Below are positions 8,142-16,684 of a stretch of 64,000 nt of DNA, piece after piece (position 1 is the first letter of the stretch; each line of letters begins with the position of its first letter). The translations under genes and the position numbers were made by a program. This DNA comes from Phycisphaerae bacterium (GTDB lineage: Bacteria > Planctomycetota > Phycisphaerae > UBA1845 > Fen-1342), in contig JAJVHV010000003.1 of assembly GCA_022072445.1 (NCBI GenBank), forward strand, positions 135,204-199,203. Direction: 5' to 3'. The notes under the pieces are model-generated. The model did no database searches and was not told the DNA's origin. It saw only the letters and a list, made by a program, of their open reading frames with translations.

Positions 8142-8945
8142 ATGAAAGCCCTGAAGGCAAGCGCCGTCCTCGCGATCGTCGGCGCGGTGGCGGCTGCATC
8201 GGCGTCGCCGATCATCAACGGCGCCGTGATCGGCACGCGGATCTGGAACGACGACTCGAACTCGAACCTGTCGACCAGCAACCTTTATCCGGGGTCGATC
8301 ACCATCACCGACGCCGCCCTGGATGGCGACGGGAGCGGCGGCGAGTGGGCCAACCGGCACAACTTCCGGCTCTCCGACGACGGCGGCATCTCGCCCGCCA
8401 TGTTTCTGAACGGCGACGCGTTCACTTTCTTCTCGGACGTGACGATCAGTGGATCGGCGAACGCCGAGGGCGGCCTGAACATCGCGCCGTGGTGGTCGCT
8501 GGATGTCGACGGCAACTTCATGGCGAACACGGAGACCGGCGAAGTGGCGATCTTCGGCGGCCGCCTGCCATTCTACAGCTTCACGTCGAATCACGGCGTG
8601 ACGTACATCAAGGGAACGACAGTGCGCATGGGCGCTGTGTATGACCCGAACAGCCTGTCGCAGGCCGACCCGGCCACGATTCAGTACTTCTATCAGGACG
8701 GCAGCGGCAGCTACAACAGCCCGGTGATCGCGTTCGACGAAGGCAACCCGAATGAAGATCCGCCGCACGGCCGGTGGGGTCTGCTGAACCCGTTCCAGGT
8801 CGGCGGATACTTCCTGCCCAAGATCAAGGCCGGCGATCCGTTGAACGAAAGCACGATCGTCTGGGGCAACATGGAGTACACGCCGGAGCCGGCGTCGCTG
8901 GCGCTGCTGGCGCTGGGCGCGCTCGCGGTTCGGCGTCGCAGGTAG
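8142..8945 (+). CDS. PEP-CTERM sorted secreted protein
   Basis: This 267-residue protein has an Ala-rich signal peptide (MKALKASAVLAIVGAVAA) and a C-terminal sorting tag: TPEPASLALLALGALAVRRRR, i.e. PEP motif, helix and arginine cluster. Exosortase (encoded elsewhere) would cleave at the tag and deliver the protein to the envelope. The start at 8142 is supported by a GGAGGAG ribosome site; the open frame extends further upstream but without a signal sequence. The body has no recognised catalytic domain. It is the first gene downstream of the LacI-controlled promoter, so it may help to bind or display substrate for the sugar locus, which is an inference from position. Confidence 0.85.
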   Translation: MKALKASAVLAIVGAVAAASASPIINGAVIGTRIWNDDSNSNLSTSNLYPGSITITDAALDGDGSGGEWANRHNFRLSDDGGISPAMFLNGDAFTFFSDVTISGSANAEGGLNIAPWWSLDVDGNFMANTETGEVAIFGGRLPFYSFTSNHGVTYIKGTTVRMGAVYDPNSLSQADPATIQYFYQDGSGSYNSPVIAFDEGNPNEDPPHGRWGLLNPFQVGGYFLPKIKAGDPLNESTIVWGNMEYTPEPASLALLALGALAVRRRR

Positions 8946-9053
8946 TCTGGAGAAGCGTGAGCTCCGGAGAGGCGGTTGCGGAAGCCGGCGATCGAGGCCG
9001 ATGGTCGCTTCCGCCCGCCGCCCCGGCAGCGCGTCGAATAGGATGGAACACCC

Positions 9054-9878
9054 ATGTGCGGACTTGGATGTCGGCAGCTTGGATGCGGGAAATGGGCGTT
9101 CACTCTGATTGAGTTGCTGGTTGTGGTCGCGATCATCGCTGTGCTGATCGCGATTTTGCTTCCGTCGCTGCACCTGGCGCGGGAGCAGGCCAAGGGGTCG
9201 GTCTGTTCGTCGAATCTGCACCAGCTTGGGCTGGCAACGACGTACTATGCCGGCGACAACCACGACCGGCTTCCGTACATTCTGGGCGCGACGAACAACG
9301 GTGCCAATGCACCGTTCTACCAGTACCACCAGATCTTCCAGTTCTACACCTACATCAAGGACCTGAAGATCTACGTCTGTCCGAGCGCCAAGGAAGACAA
9401 CTCGGTCAAGAGCTACAACAACTCGTCTTCATCGCACGGCTATTACGTCACGTTCAAGTCGGACGACCGCTACAAGCAGGCCTACCGCGAAGGCTGGTGG
9501 CCGACGATCGACCCGACCGACTACCCCGGTCCCGTCGTGCCGCCGATCTACTCCGAGTACTGGTTCAATGACTGGAGCTGGGCGGCGACCGCGGGTGGAC
9601 AGCCGATTCCCCAGATCAGCGGCGGCTTTCTGAGCAAGATTCCGTATCCGCAGTTCGCGACGGTGATGTGTGATGCGGTGTGGGAGAACCTGAAGTGCCG
9701 GCACCGCGGATCGAACTACTTCGTCTTTCTTGACTCGCACGTCGACCGTGTGGCGCGCGAGAAGTATCTGGATCCCAAGGGACACACGGCCGGAGCGCCG
9801 CGCGACTACGATCCGTTCGCGAACCGCCCGTTCTATGCCTGGGGTCTGACGCGTGAAGGATTCGACGCGCTGCCGTAG
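9054..9878 (+). CDS. Prepilin-type N-cleavage/methylation domain protein (pseudopilin-like)
   Basis: This 274-residue protein has a type IV prepilin leader: ...[26 protein letters not shown], cut before the Phe, with the usual Glu at +5. The body is of the planctomycete DUF1559-like kind: SNLHQLGLA after the helix, ICVCPSA-like YVCPSAKED, and near the end [18 protein letters not shown], the 'H-X9-DG' region in which the final Gly is here Ser. Such proteins are exported and assembled by a type II secretion or pilus-like machine. It lies between the PEP-CTERM protein and the CBM/dockerin protein in one direction, so the three may act together at the surface. Confidence 0.85.
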   Translation: MCGLGCRQLGCGKWAFTLIELLVVVAIIAVLIAILLPSLHLAREQAKGSVCSSNLHQLGLATTYYAGDNHDRLPYILGATNNGANAPFYQYHQIFQFYTYIKDLKIYVCPSAKEDNSVKSYNNSSSSHGYYVTFKSDDRYKQAYREGWWPTIDPTDYPGPVVPPIYSEYWFNDWSWAATAGGQPIPQISGGFLSKIPYPQFATVMCDAVWENLKCRHRGSNYFVFLDSHVDRVAREKYLDPKGHTAGAPRDYDPFANRPFYAWGLTREGFDALP

Positions 9879-9946
9879 GGCGCGTTCGTCGGGGGCGTTC
9901 GTACATCAGCGGCATCTTTGAACCGACTCTAAGGAGAGTATCGCCC

Positions 9947-11731
9947 ATGCTACATCATCGAATCGCGCGAGCGGCGGTCCTGGGATCGTTGCTCGTGATG
10001 CTCACCGCGCCTCTCGCGCTCGCCTCCGACCTGATCCAGAACGGCAGCATGGAGATCGGCGACGGCGCCGGCGCGATCGACGAGCAGATCGCCGAAAACT
10101 GGACCGAAGTCGGCGTCAACATCGAACGCTCCGCCCAGTACAACGTCGTACCGGCCGGCGCCGGACACGCGCTGAAGGCCTTCGGCGACGGCGACAACAC
10201 CAGCGTGGCGGCGCTTCAGGTGATCGCCAACGTCTCCCCCGGCCAGAGCGTCTCGGCGAGCGCCAAGCTCTTCAGCCCCGCCAACGACAAGCTGCGCGGC
10301 AGCGGTCAGGCCGGCATCGTACTGCAATTCCTCAATCAGTTCGACGGAAACATCTCCTCGTCGGAAACCTACGTGCTGGACGTGAATTCGCCGTCGGACA
10401 CGTGGATTCCCGCGTCGATCGGCCCGATCACGGCCCCGGCCAACACCGCCAAGGTCCGCATCACCTGCCGGCTCAAGTGGAACCTGGGCGATGTGCTGGG
10501 CGCCGGCTACTGGGACGACGTGCAGGTGCTGGTCAACGGGGTGAACAAGGTCGTCAACGGCGACTTCGAGATTGCCGGCCCCAGCCCCGGCCAGAGCCCT
10601 TACGGCATCGAGCACTGGCTTGGCTTCAACGATCAGGAGAAGTCCGATGACGTGGCGCTCGACGGCTCGTTCAGCCTGAAGCTCGGCACGAACTACGGAT
10701 ATTCCGGGCTGTATCAGGACTTCGGCGCGCTGGTCGAGGGCGACGAGATCACGCTCACCGCGTATTACTACAACCCGTCGGCCGACCCGCTGCAGGGCAA
10801 TTCGCGGGCCGGCATCAAGCTCGAGTTCGACTCGGCGATCAGCGCCCCGCCCGAGGAGACGCTCTCCTTCACCGAGAGCGCCACGCCCGACACCTGGACG
10901 CTGGTGACCCACAGCACGACCGTTCCCGACGGCATCACCATCGCGCGGGTCATGATGGTCTACTACGCCGACGGCACGACCAGCGGCTCCGTGCACTTCG
11001 ACTCGGCCTACGCCGAGCGCGGCGGCGATCCGGGCACGAACCAGTTGAGCAACGACAGCTTCGAGTTCGGGCCGGGCGGCTTCAACGGCCTGACCGACTG
11101 GACCGAGCTGAATTCGGACGGCGTGTCGCAGCTCCAGGCGAGCTGCTTCGAGGTCACGGCTCACGACGGCGACTGCACGGCCCGCGGCTTCGGCAACGCG
11201 CCGGCGTTCATCTACCAGGAAATCCCCGTCATTCCGGGCGAGTCGCTCGACATCAGCGCCTATCTGATGACGCCGTCGTTCGAGCCGCTCTCCGGCGCGA
11301 CGGCAAAGTGTGGCGTGAAGGTCGAGTGGTACGCCGGCGGCGTGCCCGACGACATCGACATCGGCACGCCCGGCGACGGCCACACGATCGGCGCCAGCGC
11401 GCCGACCGACACCTGGATTCCGCTGACGATCCACTACGTCATGCCGCCCGGATCGGGCGCGAATCTGCGCTTCACCAACATCATCGAAAAGGGCAACGCG
11501 CTGTCGGGCACGGTCTACGTCGACCTCTGCTCGGCGGTGACAGCCTGCTCGCCGTGTGACGCCAACTGCGACGGCTCGGTCAACGGCTTCGACGTCGATC
11601 CGTTCGTCGGCCTGCTGACCGGCAGCGGGACGCCGTGCGCGAGCTGCTCAGGCGACGTGAACGGCGACGGCTCGGTGAACGGTTTCGACGTTGACGGATT
11701 CGTGGCGGCGCTGACGGGCGGGGGGTGCTGA
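9947..11731 (+). CDS. Large secreted CBM-like repeat protein with dockerin-like C-terminus
   Basis: This 594-residue protein has a signal peptide (ends LALAS) and a good ribosome site (AAGGAGAG). Three similar beta-sandwich units follow, each opening with LIQNGSMEIG, VVNGDFEIAG or LSNDSFEFGP and carrying a late W-x-P/L-V motif, the pattern of carbohydrate-binding modules of the CBM4/9/22-like superfamily. The C-terminus has two dockerin-like EF-hands (DANCDGSVNGFDVDPF and DVNGDGSVNGFDVDGF) separated by a CASCSG linker, closely matching the tail of the hydrolase at 4569-6485. No catalytic domain is evident. A role in holding polysaccharide or scaffolding at the cell surface is inferred. Confidence 0.75.
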   Translation: MLHHRIARAAVLGSLLVMLTAPLALASDLIQNGSMEIGDGAGAIDEQIAENWTEVGVNIERSAQYNVVPAGAGHALKAFGDGDNTSVAALQVIANVSPGQSVSASAKLFSPANDKLRGSGQAGIVLQFLNQFDGNISSSETYVLDVNSPSDTWIPASIGPITAPANTAKVRITCRLKWNLGDVLGAGYWDDVQVLVNGVNKVVNGDFEIAGPSPGQSPYGIEHWLGFNDQEKSDDVALDGSFSLKLGTNYGYSGLYQDFGALVEGDEITLTAYYYNPSADPLQGNSRAGIKLEFDSAISAPPEETLSFTESATPDTWTLVTHSTTVPDGITIARVMMVYYADGTTSGSVHFDSAYAERGGDPGTNQLSNDSFEFGPGGFNGLTDWTELNSDGVSQLQASCFEVTAHDGDCTARGFGNAPAFIYQEIPVIPGESLDISAYLMTPSFEPLSGATAKCGVKVEWYAGGVPDDIDIGTPGDGHTIGASAPTDTWIPLTIHYVMPPGSGANLRFTNIIEKGNALSGTVYVDLCSAVTACSPCDANCDGSVNGFDVDPFVGLLTGSGTPCASCSGDVNGDGSVNGFDVDGFVAALTGGGC

Positions 11732-11757
11732 GGAGGTCCGGGCGCAGTTTGAGACGA

Positions 11758-11795
11758 CAGCGGGCGCAGGGCGCAACAGCGCACCGCGCCCGCTG
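11758..11795. terminator. GC-rich hairpin between convergent genes
   Basis: A perfect 10-bp inverted repeat (CAGCGGGCGC / GCGCCCGCTG) with an 18-base loop lies 27 bases after the stop of the rightward gene and 82 bases from the end of the leftward gene. There is no T-run, so it is at best a weak or factor-assisted bidirectional terminator. Confidence 0.4.
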
Positions 11796-11877
11796 TGCGT
11801 TCATGGGCATGTCGCGGCGCGATTGTGAGGGCGGACCTCGCCCGCTTGCGCCCGCCGCCCACGGCGTGCGGCTGGAT

Positions 11878-12633
11878 CTAGCGACGGCGCCGGATGAGCG
11901 CCGCGGCGCCCACGCCCAGCAGCAGCATGCTGGCCGGCTCGGGCACCACGTCGTTGAACGTGTTGCCGACCACCACATTGTCGATCCAGTTCTTCCCGGT
12001 GTAGTCGCTGCTCTGACGCAGTGCGAAGCCCTCGATCAGGTCGCCGGTCAGCGTTCCCGTGTGCGAGATGCTCGGATCGGTCTCCAGCGTCGGGTTCAGC
12101 CAGAGCTGGCTCTGTCCGGTCGCCGCATCCCATGAAAACACGATGCGATACCACGTGTCGAACGACAGGTCCGAGGCCCACGCCACGCCGGCGCCGAGGT
12201 TGGCGCTGTCGGCGTGAATCGCCAGGCCGTAGTCGCCGCCGCCCGTCGGGGCGATCACGCCCGTGCGGCCGCGAAAGTTGGTGGTGGCGTTCTTGAAGTG
12301 CGTCAGGTATAGCCCCTCGCCGTCGACGCTCGTGATGCCGCCGTTGTCAGCCGCGGGCAGGTTCAGGTCGAGCGCGGCGTAAACCTTGTCGGTGGCGCCC
12401 AGGGCCGGAAACACCAGGCTCACGTCCTCGCCAGAGCCGGCGCTCTGGTCCAGCGTCGCGTAGGAGCCGTTCGACATGATGACCTTGTTGCCGGCCCCGC
12501 TGTGCGCCACCCAGCCGTTGCTGGTGAGCGCGCCGCTGTAGTTAAAGTCGTCGCTGGTCAGAATGCCGGCGCCGGCGGTCCCCGCACATGACAGGATTAG
12601 GGCGGCGGCGATGAGGCTTGACAGTGCTTTCAT
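11878..12633 (-). CDS. PEP-CTERM protein with LamG/concanavalin-like body
   Basis: This 251-residue protein starts at an ATG preceded by AGGAGGA. It has a signal peptide (MKALSSLIAAALILSCAG) and ends in VVPEPASMLLLGVGAAALIRRRR, a standard PEP-CTERM tag. The body contains DDFNYSGAL near the start, WYRIVFSWDAATGQSQLWLNP and NWIDNVVVGNTF, a pattern typical of single-domain LamG-like beta-sandwich proteins of planctomycetes and verrucomicrobia. It would be exported and processed by exosortase. It converges with the CBM/dockerin protein gene. No enzyme function is visible. Confidence 0.85.
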   Translation of the reverse strand: MKALSSLIAAALILSCAGTAGAGILTSDDFNYSGALTSNGWVAHSGAGNKVIMSNGSYATLDQSAGSGEDVSLVFPALGATDKVYAALDLNLPAADNGGITSVDGEGLYLTHFKNATTNFRGRTGVIAPTGGGDYGLAIHADSANLGAGVAWASDLSFDTWYRIVFSWDAATGQSQLWLNPTLETDPSISHTGTLTGDLIEGFALRQSSDYTGKNWIDNVVVGNTFNDVVPEPASMLLLGVGAAALIRRRR

Positions 12634-12942
12634 TCTTGGTTCCTCCTGTGGTCTGAAACTCGATGCCGGTCCGTGAAACTGCGAAGTGGTGTGCAAGCGG
12701 CCGACGAAATGACGCTGCCATCTGGCCGCCGCGCTTCGGCTTCCTTTCCCACTTCGGCGGTGAGTGTAGCGATTTCAATCGCGGATCGCCAACGGCCGTT
12801 GATAAGCATTTGGTCAAAACTGTCAGCTGCCGCGGGCGGCCGACGCACGCGCCACGATCCTCGGGCGCACCCCAGCCGCCGCACGCGGGTGCACTCCCAG
12901 CGCAAGCCCCTGGTGTGCCTCAGAAAACGTCGCCTCGATCCG

Positions 12943-12971
12943 CTGGGGAGCATCGGCGTCTCGCCGGTGCG
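12943..12971 (+). repeat. Single-arm copy of the 'GGGGAGCATCGGC' dispersed repeat
   Basis: The 366-base gap between 12634 and 12999 has no convincing gene. Inside it this 29-base stretch matches, with two differences, one arm of the perfect inverted repeat at 58847-58911 (GGGGAGCATCGGC then GCCGGTGCG). Only one arm is present here. The rest of the gap is G+C-rich sequence in which nothing else was recognised. Confidence 0.6.
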
Positions 12972-12999
12972 AAAGACGCAGTATTTCCCAGGCACGAGG

Positions 13000-13461
13000 C
13001 TAGGCCGGCTTGAAGCGCAGCACGAGTCCGGCGCCGAGCGCCGCCAGCAGAATTCCGACGTAGAACATGGCCGACGGAGACTCCGACGGCCGGTGCCAGA
13101 TCATCGACACGAACACGTTGACGATCGGCGCCAGGCCGAAGACCAGCGGAGCGACGTAGATCGGCTGGCCGCCCGACTTGATGGCGAAAACAATCCCCAG
13201 CGCGCCCGCGGCGCCGAAAACGCCCGCCACCGTCGCCAGCGAGACGCCGCGCGGCGTGAATTTCCACTCCTCCAGACCCGCCGCCAGACACGCCGCCGGA
13301 ATCAGAACGGCGGTGAGAAAGTACGCGATGCCGACGCAGAGAAACGCACGCAGGGCGCTGTTCTTGCCCATGGCAAGCTGCCCCTGGTGAAGCGTAGGAA
13401 CGTACGCTCCCCAACAGACCGCGGTCGCGACGACGAAGACGAGCCATGTCCCGAGCTTCAT
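13000..13461 (-). CDS. EamA/DMT-like small membrane protein
   Basis: This 153-residue protein starts MKLGTWLVFVVATAVCWGAYVP and has about five hydrophobic segments; the late GLAPIVNVFVSMIW and GILLAALGAGLVLRFKPA resemble one half of a drug/metabolite (EamA) transporter. A half-size member would be expected to dimerise. The start at 13461 was chosen because the hydrophobic helix and the family-like GAYVPTLHQGQ begin there; the upstream open frame is charged and unrelated. The substrate is unknown. It stands alone, with no operon partner. Confidence 0.65.
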   Translation of the reverse strand: MKLGTWLVFVVATAVCWGAYVPTLHQGQLAMGKNSALRAFLCVGIAYFLTAVLIPAACLAAGLEEWKFTPRGVSLATVAGVFGAAGALGIVFAIKSGGQPIYVAPLVFGLAPIVNVFVSMIWHRPSESPSAMFYVGILLAALGAGLVLRFKPA

Positions 13462-13618
13462 GCCAGACGTTTCCTTTCCTGCCGATCGGTTGCTCGCACA
13501 GGCATGGCGAAAGAATATCCCGAAGCCGGTGACGCGGCGAGTGGCAAGCACGATGGCGGGTGTGGCGAGCGCGAGGCCACGTGCGTCGGGCAGGAACTCG
13601 CCGCCGCGAGCCGGTGCT

Positions 13619-13663
13619 AAAAAAGCGGAACGGCCCGTCGATTGCTCGAGCGAGCCGTCCGCC
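13619..13663 (-). terminator. Rho-independent terminator of the NDNG lipoprotein gene
   Basis: Read on the minus strand, a GC-rich stem (GCGGACGGC pairing with GCCGTTCCGC, one bulge) is followed at once by six T residues. It lies 80 bases after the stop of the leftward lipoprotein gene, where a terminator is expected. It is the clearest intrinsic terminator in the window. Confidence 0.75.
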
Positions 13664-13742
13664 GTCACTCCCGGGGTCCGCGCTGTCGGGTTGCCCCGAC
13701 CGCTATGTCGATGCTTCGACTGTGTCCACCGAGGTACAGTCG

Positions 13743-14567
13743 CTAGCCGTTGCAGTTGGCGTTGGAGCAGTCGGAACCGAACGTGCCGGTCGCGACATGC
13801 CCGACGTCGCCGACGTCACCGACCGTGATGCCGGGGAAATCCGCCGGAAACGTTCCGTCCTCGGTGTCGTAGCGCAGCTCGCCACGGCCGCGCGAGTCGG
13901 TCGTGATCTGGCCAACGTCGACGCCATTGATGAAGACGCTGAACGTGGTCGCGGCGGCGAAATTCTCGACGCGGGCTCTGAAGCGTTTGCAGCCGCCGGG
14001 CAGGTCGCGATACTCCATCTCGCCTTCAGCGCCGCCGGAGCTGGTCAGCGTGGTTGCGACCTGCGTCGAGCCATCGCCGCACGTCCCACCGCCACCGTTG
14101 TCGTTTCCACCGTTGTCATTGCCCGTGCCGTTATCGTTGCCGTTCTCGTTCTCGGCGCCGTTATCATTGCCGTTCTCGTTCTCGGCGCCGTTATCGTTGC
14201 CGTTCTCGTTTTCGGTACCGTTGTCGTTTCCGACGCCGTTGTCATTGCCGCCGTTGTCGTTGCCGACCCCGTTGTCGTTTTCGTTTTCGGTGCCGTTGTC
14301 GTTGCCCGCGCCATTGTCGTTGGTCGTACCATTGTCGTTGGCGCCGCCGTTGTCATTCGAGCCGCTGTGGCTGCTCTTTCCGTTGTCGTTCGAGCCGCCG
14401 CTCTTGTCGTCATCACCGCCCGGCGGCTTGTTGGGTTTGGCGGCTTGATCGAGCTTGGCGACGCCGTCGCCCAGCAGCAGCGACTCGGGCGCCTCGCCGA
14501 CGCAGCCGATGATGATCAGGGTGGTGAGACCGGCTGCGATCCAACCTGCCCAGCCAACGTGTTTCAT
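13743..14567 (-). CDS. Lipoprotein with long NDNG-repeat linker
   Basis: This 274-residue protein starts at an ATG with a GGAGG ribosome site. The signal peptide ends in a lipobox (LIIIGC), so it should be lipid-anchored. Residues about 60-160 are a low-complexity run of Asn-Asp-Asn-Gly units (NDNG, NENG, GNDNGG), highly acidic and flexible. A small C-terminal domain with four cysteines follows (TCGDGSTQVA, GGCKRFRARVENF, FGSDCSNANCNG at the end) and resembles small beta domains with an 'INGVDVG' turn. The repeat would hold the domain away from the membrane and could bind cations. A strong terminator follows. The function of the end domain is not recognised. Confidence 0.75.
   Translation of the reverse strand: MKHVGWAGWIAAGLTTLIIIGCVGEAPESLLLGDGVAKLDQAAKPNKPPGGDDDKSGGSNDNGKSSHSGSNDNGGANDNGTTNDNGAGNDNGTENENDNGVGNDNGGNDNGVGNDNGTENENGNDNGAENENGNDNGAENENGNDNGTGNDNGGNDNGGGGTCGDGSTQVATTLTSSGGAEGEMEYRDLPGGCKRFRARVENFAAATTFSVFINGVDVGQITTDSRGRGELRYDTEDGTFPADFPGITVGDVGDVGHVATGTFGSDCSNANCNG
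14094..14400. repeat. Degenerate tandem repeat encoding the NDNG linker
   Basis: Units of 9-12 bases built on GTTGTCRTT and GTTCTCGTT are repeated through about 300 bases, including longer direct repeats (GCCGTTCTCGTTCTCGGCGC twice). All lie in one reading frame of the lipoprotein, so length changes in steps of three would be tolerated. This is a likely length-variable site. Confidence 0.8.
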
Positions 14568-14780
14568 GTCGAACCTCCGCGTGTTTCGGTCCCTCGCTCC
14601 TGCCGCCGTTGCACAGCGCCGTGCATCCGACGGCGGCGGCGAGCGAAAAACCGGTACAGGGTGTCCTGGCCGGGCGTTAACAGACAACTGGTTGCGTTCG
14701 GTGGACCAGCGCGGTTGACTTCGACCGGGTGCGGACACTTCGGCAGAGACGAGGGGCGCGGCGGCGATCTGATACACCGC

Positions 14781-14866
14781 GGCCGGCGAAATGTCGGCCG
14801 AGCGGTCGCCGAGATGCCGGCGGGGGCTGGCGAAGTGTCGGCCGTGCGGTCGGCGAAATGTCGGCG
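14781..14866. repeat. Three-copy GGCGAARTGTCGGC repeat in a divergent intergenic gap
   Basis: The 554-base gap between the leftward lipoprotein and the rightward DinB gene holds three copies of a 19-20 base unit at 14781, 14825 and 14848 (core GGCGAARTGTCGGC). A related GGTCGCCGAGATGCCGG lies at 14804-14820. No real gene is seen in the gap; the open frames there are low-complexity and arginine-rich. Confidence 0.6.
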
Positions 14867-15013
14867 TCGCCGAGCCGCCGCGGCTGATTTCCGGACCTTC
14901 GCCGTGCGCGGCATCCCCCAGCGCAATCGACTGGGTTGACTGGGTTTATCGCCCGCCAGCCGCGGCTTCGCACCGCACCACGCGCCCGACCGCAGGTCGG
15001 ATCGCCCGTAGAC

Positions 15014-15040
15014 GGGGGCCGTCGCGCAGCGACAGCCCCC
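15014..15040. repeat. Short hairpin palindrome
   Basis: A 12-bp inverted repeat with one mismatch and a 3-base loop (GGGGGCCGTCGC / GCGACAGCCCCC) lies 80 bases before the DinB start. There is no T-run. It may be a member of a dispersed palindromic repeat family or a structure in the leader. Confidence 0.5.
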
Positions 15041-15121
15041 GGTAACGCCGGACCCCGAATCGTTCGAGCCCGAAGGGCTGATCCTGCGGCCTCGGCCGGC
15101 TATCATCCCACGCGGGCGCCC

Positions 15122-15664
15122 ATGCGGACGGAGCGAATCGTGCAGCGGATCGGACCCGTCATCTCGGCTTCAACAAACCTCGCTGTCATGTACGCAGAAC
15201 GACTCCTTTCGGGCGTCAAACCCGAGATCTTCGCGCGCTTCGCCCGCCCCGGCGGCCAAGTCGTCGCGTCAAATCACGCTGCCTTCGTGTTCGGACATCT
15301 GGCGCTGTATCCGGTTCGCGCCATGGACATGCTCCGCCACCCGCGCGGCGCGACCGAGTATCCGCCGAACTACGAGACGCTCTTCAAGAACGGCGTCGAG
15401 TGCCGGGATGACGCCGACGGCAAACTGTATCCGTCGATGGCCGAGCTCACGCGGAGGTTTTTCGACGGCTATCGCGCTGCGGCGGCGGCCATGCTGGCGA
15501 CGGATGATGCACGGCTGCTCGAGCCGAATCCGGCCGAAGGTCGGATGAAGGAGCTGTTTCCGACGATCGGCGCGGCGCTGAATTTCTACCTGTCGGGTCA
15601 CGTTCAGAGTCACCTCGGGCAGGTCAGCGCCTGGCGCCGCGCGTGGGGTCTGCCGGCGGCCTAG
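15122..15664 (+). CDS. DinB-family protein
   Basis: This 180-residue protein fits the DinB/YfiT four-helix metal-dependent family. Histidines sit at the expected places: SNHAAFVFGHLA in the first third and HVQSHLGQVSAWRRAWG near the C-terminus, the last being the most diagnostic part. The first helix contains a long amphipathic stretch. DinB proteins include mycothiol- or bacillithiol-dependent transferases, but the substrate here cannot be inferred. The ATG at 15122 was chosen over a longer frame because upstream sequence is non-coding in composition. The DAO gene follows after 15 bases, so these could be co-transcribed. Confidence 0.8.
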   Translation: MRTERIVQRIGPVISASTNLAVMYAERLLSGVKPEIFARFARPGGQVVASNHAAFVFGHLALYPVRAMDMLRHPRGATEYPPNYETLFKNGVECRDDADGKLYPSMAELTRRFFDGYRAAAAAMLATDDARLLEPNPAEGRMKELFPTIGAALNFYLSGHVQSHLGQVSAWRRAWGLPAA

Positions 15665-15679
15665 CGGTGAGGAACAAAC

Positions 15680-16684
15680 ATGTCGCGATCGCCGCGACGT
15701 ATCGCCGTGATCGGCGCGGGAGTCTGCGGGCTGAGCAGCGCCATCCGCCTGCGCGAGCGCGGGCACGCCGTTCGCATCGTCGCCCAGCGGCGGAGTCCGC
15801 AGACCACGTCGAACCGCGCCGGAGCGGTCTTCACGCCATTCCGCGTGGAGGGCCACGCGGGCGCGGCCCGCTGGACCGAGGCGTCGCACGCGGTCTATCG
15901 CGGGCTGGCCGGCGTGGCGGCGGGCGTCGGTCTGGCGCGGCTGCGCGAGTACTTCTTCACGCCGCTGGACGAAAGGCCGTGGTGGACCGAATTCGTCGAG
16001 GGCTATGAACGGCTCGCGCCCGTGCCCGCGCCGTACGTCGACGGCCTCGCCGCCACCGTGCCGCGCATGGACATGACGCGCTACATGCCGTGGCTCGAAG
16101 CACAGTTTACGGAGCGCCTGGCTGGCACGATCGAGCCGCGAACCGTCACGACCTTCGATGAGCTGCTCGAAGAAGGATGCGAGATCGTGGTCAATTGCTC
16201 GGGGCTGGGCGCCGCGAAGCTGGCGGACGATCCGGCGGTGATGCCGATGCGCGGGCAGGTGCTGCACGTGGCCAACGCGTGGAGCTGGCGCGAATGTCTG
16301 GTCGAAGAAGGTCGCGGATCGACAACGACGTACGTCTTTCCGTTCGAAGACTACGTGGTCCTGGGCGGCACCTACGAGCGGCACGAACGCGTCGAGCAGA
16401 CCGACGAAGCGACGTTGGCCGCGATCGTCGCGCGTTGTCAGGCGCTGCTGAGCCGCGCCGGCTTCGGCGACGTGCCGGACCTCGACGCACGCCGGCTACG
16501 ATGCTGGGCCGGGCTGCGTCCGGCGCGCGTGCAGCACGGCGCCGACGAGGCCATCCGGCTGGAGCGCGTGGAGCACAGTCCCAGCCGCTGGGTGGTTCAC
16601 AACTACGGACATGGCCGCGCCGGCGTGACGCTTTCGTGGGGCTGCGCCGCGGACGTCGTGCGGCTGGTGGAGGAGATCGGATGA
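15680..16684 (+). CDS. FAD-dependent D-amino-acid oxidase
   Basis: This 334-residue protein has the normal length for the family. The Rossmann FAD motif is IAVIGAGVCGLSSA near the N-terminus. SNRAGAVFTPF, MRGQVLHV, FPFEDYVVLGGTYE and GLRPAR follow, and the DAAO signature is VVHNYGHGRAGVTLSWGCA near the end. It oxidises D-amino acids to imino acids, which become 2-oxo acids, making hydrogen peroxide. A soluble cytoplasmic location is likely. Its stop overlaps the start of the next gene (ATGA), so it is coupled to the SDR. D-amino acids from peptidoglycan turnover are possible substrates. It could alternatively be a related glycine/sarcosine-type oxidase, but the C-terminal signature favours DAAO. 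Confidence 0.85.
   Translation: MSRSPRRIAVIGAGVCGLSSAIRLRERGHAVRIVAQRRSPQTTSNRAGAVFTPFRVEGHAGAARWTEASHAVYRGLAGVAAGVGLARLREYFFTPLDERPWWTEFVEGYERLAPVPAPYVDGLAATVPRMDMTRYMPWLEAQFTERLAGTIEPRTVTTFDELLEEGCEIVVNCSGLGAAKLADDPAVMPMRGQVLHVANAWSWRECLVEEGRGSTTTYVFPFEDYVVLGGTYERHERVEQTDEATLAAIVARCQALLSRAGFGDVPDLDARRLRCWAGLRPARVQHGADEAIRLERVEHSPSRWVVHNYGHGRAGVTLSWGCAADVVRLVEEIG

Noticed and set aside
14094-14400. Possible CRISPR-like array (regular short repeats)
   Set aside because: The units have no unique spacers, are 9-12 bases long and are explained by the NDNG protein repeat.
14564-15106. Minus-strand open frame in the gap before DinB
   Set aside because: Arg/Pro-rich, low complexity, overlapping the repeat units; no ribosome site or family motif.
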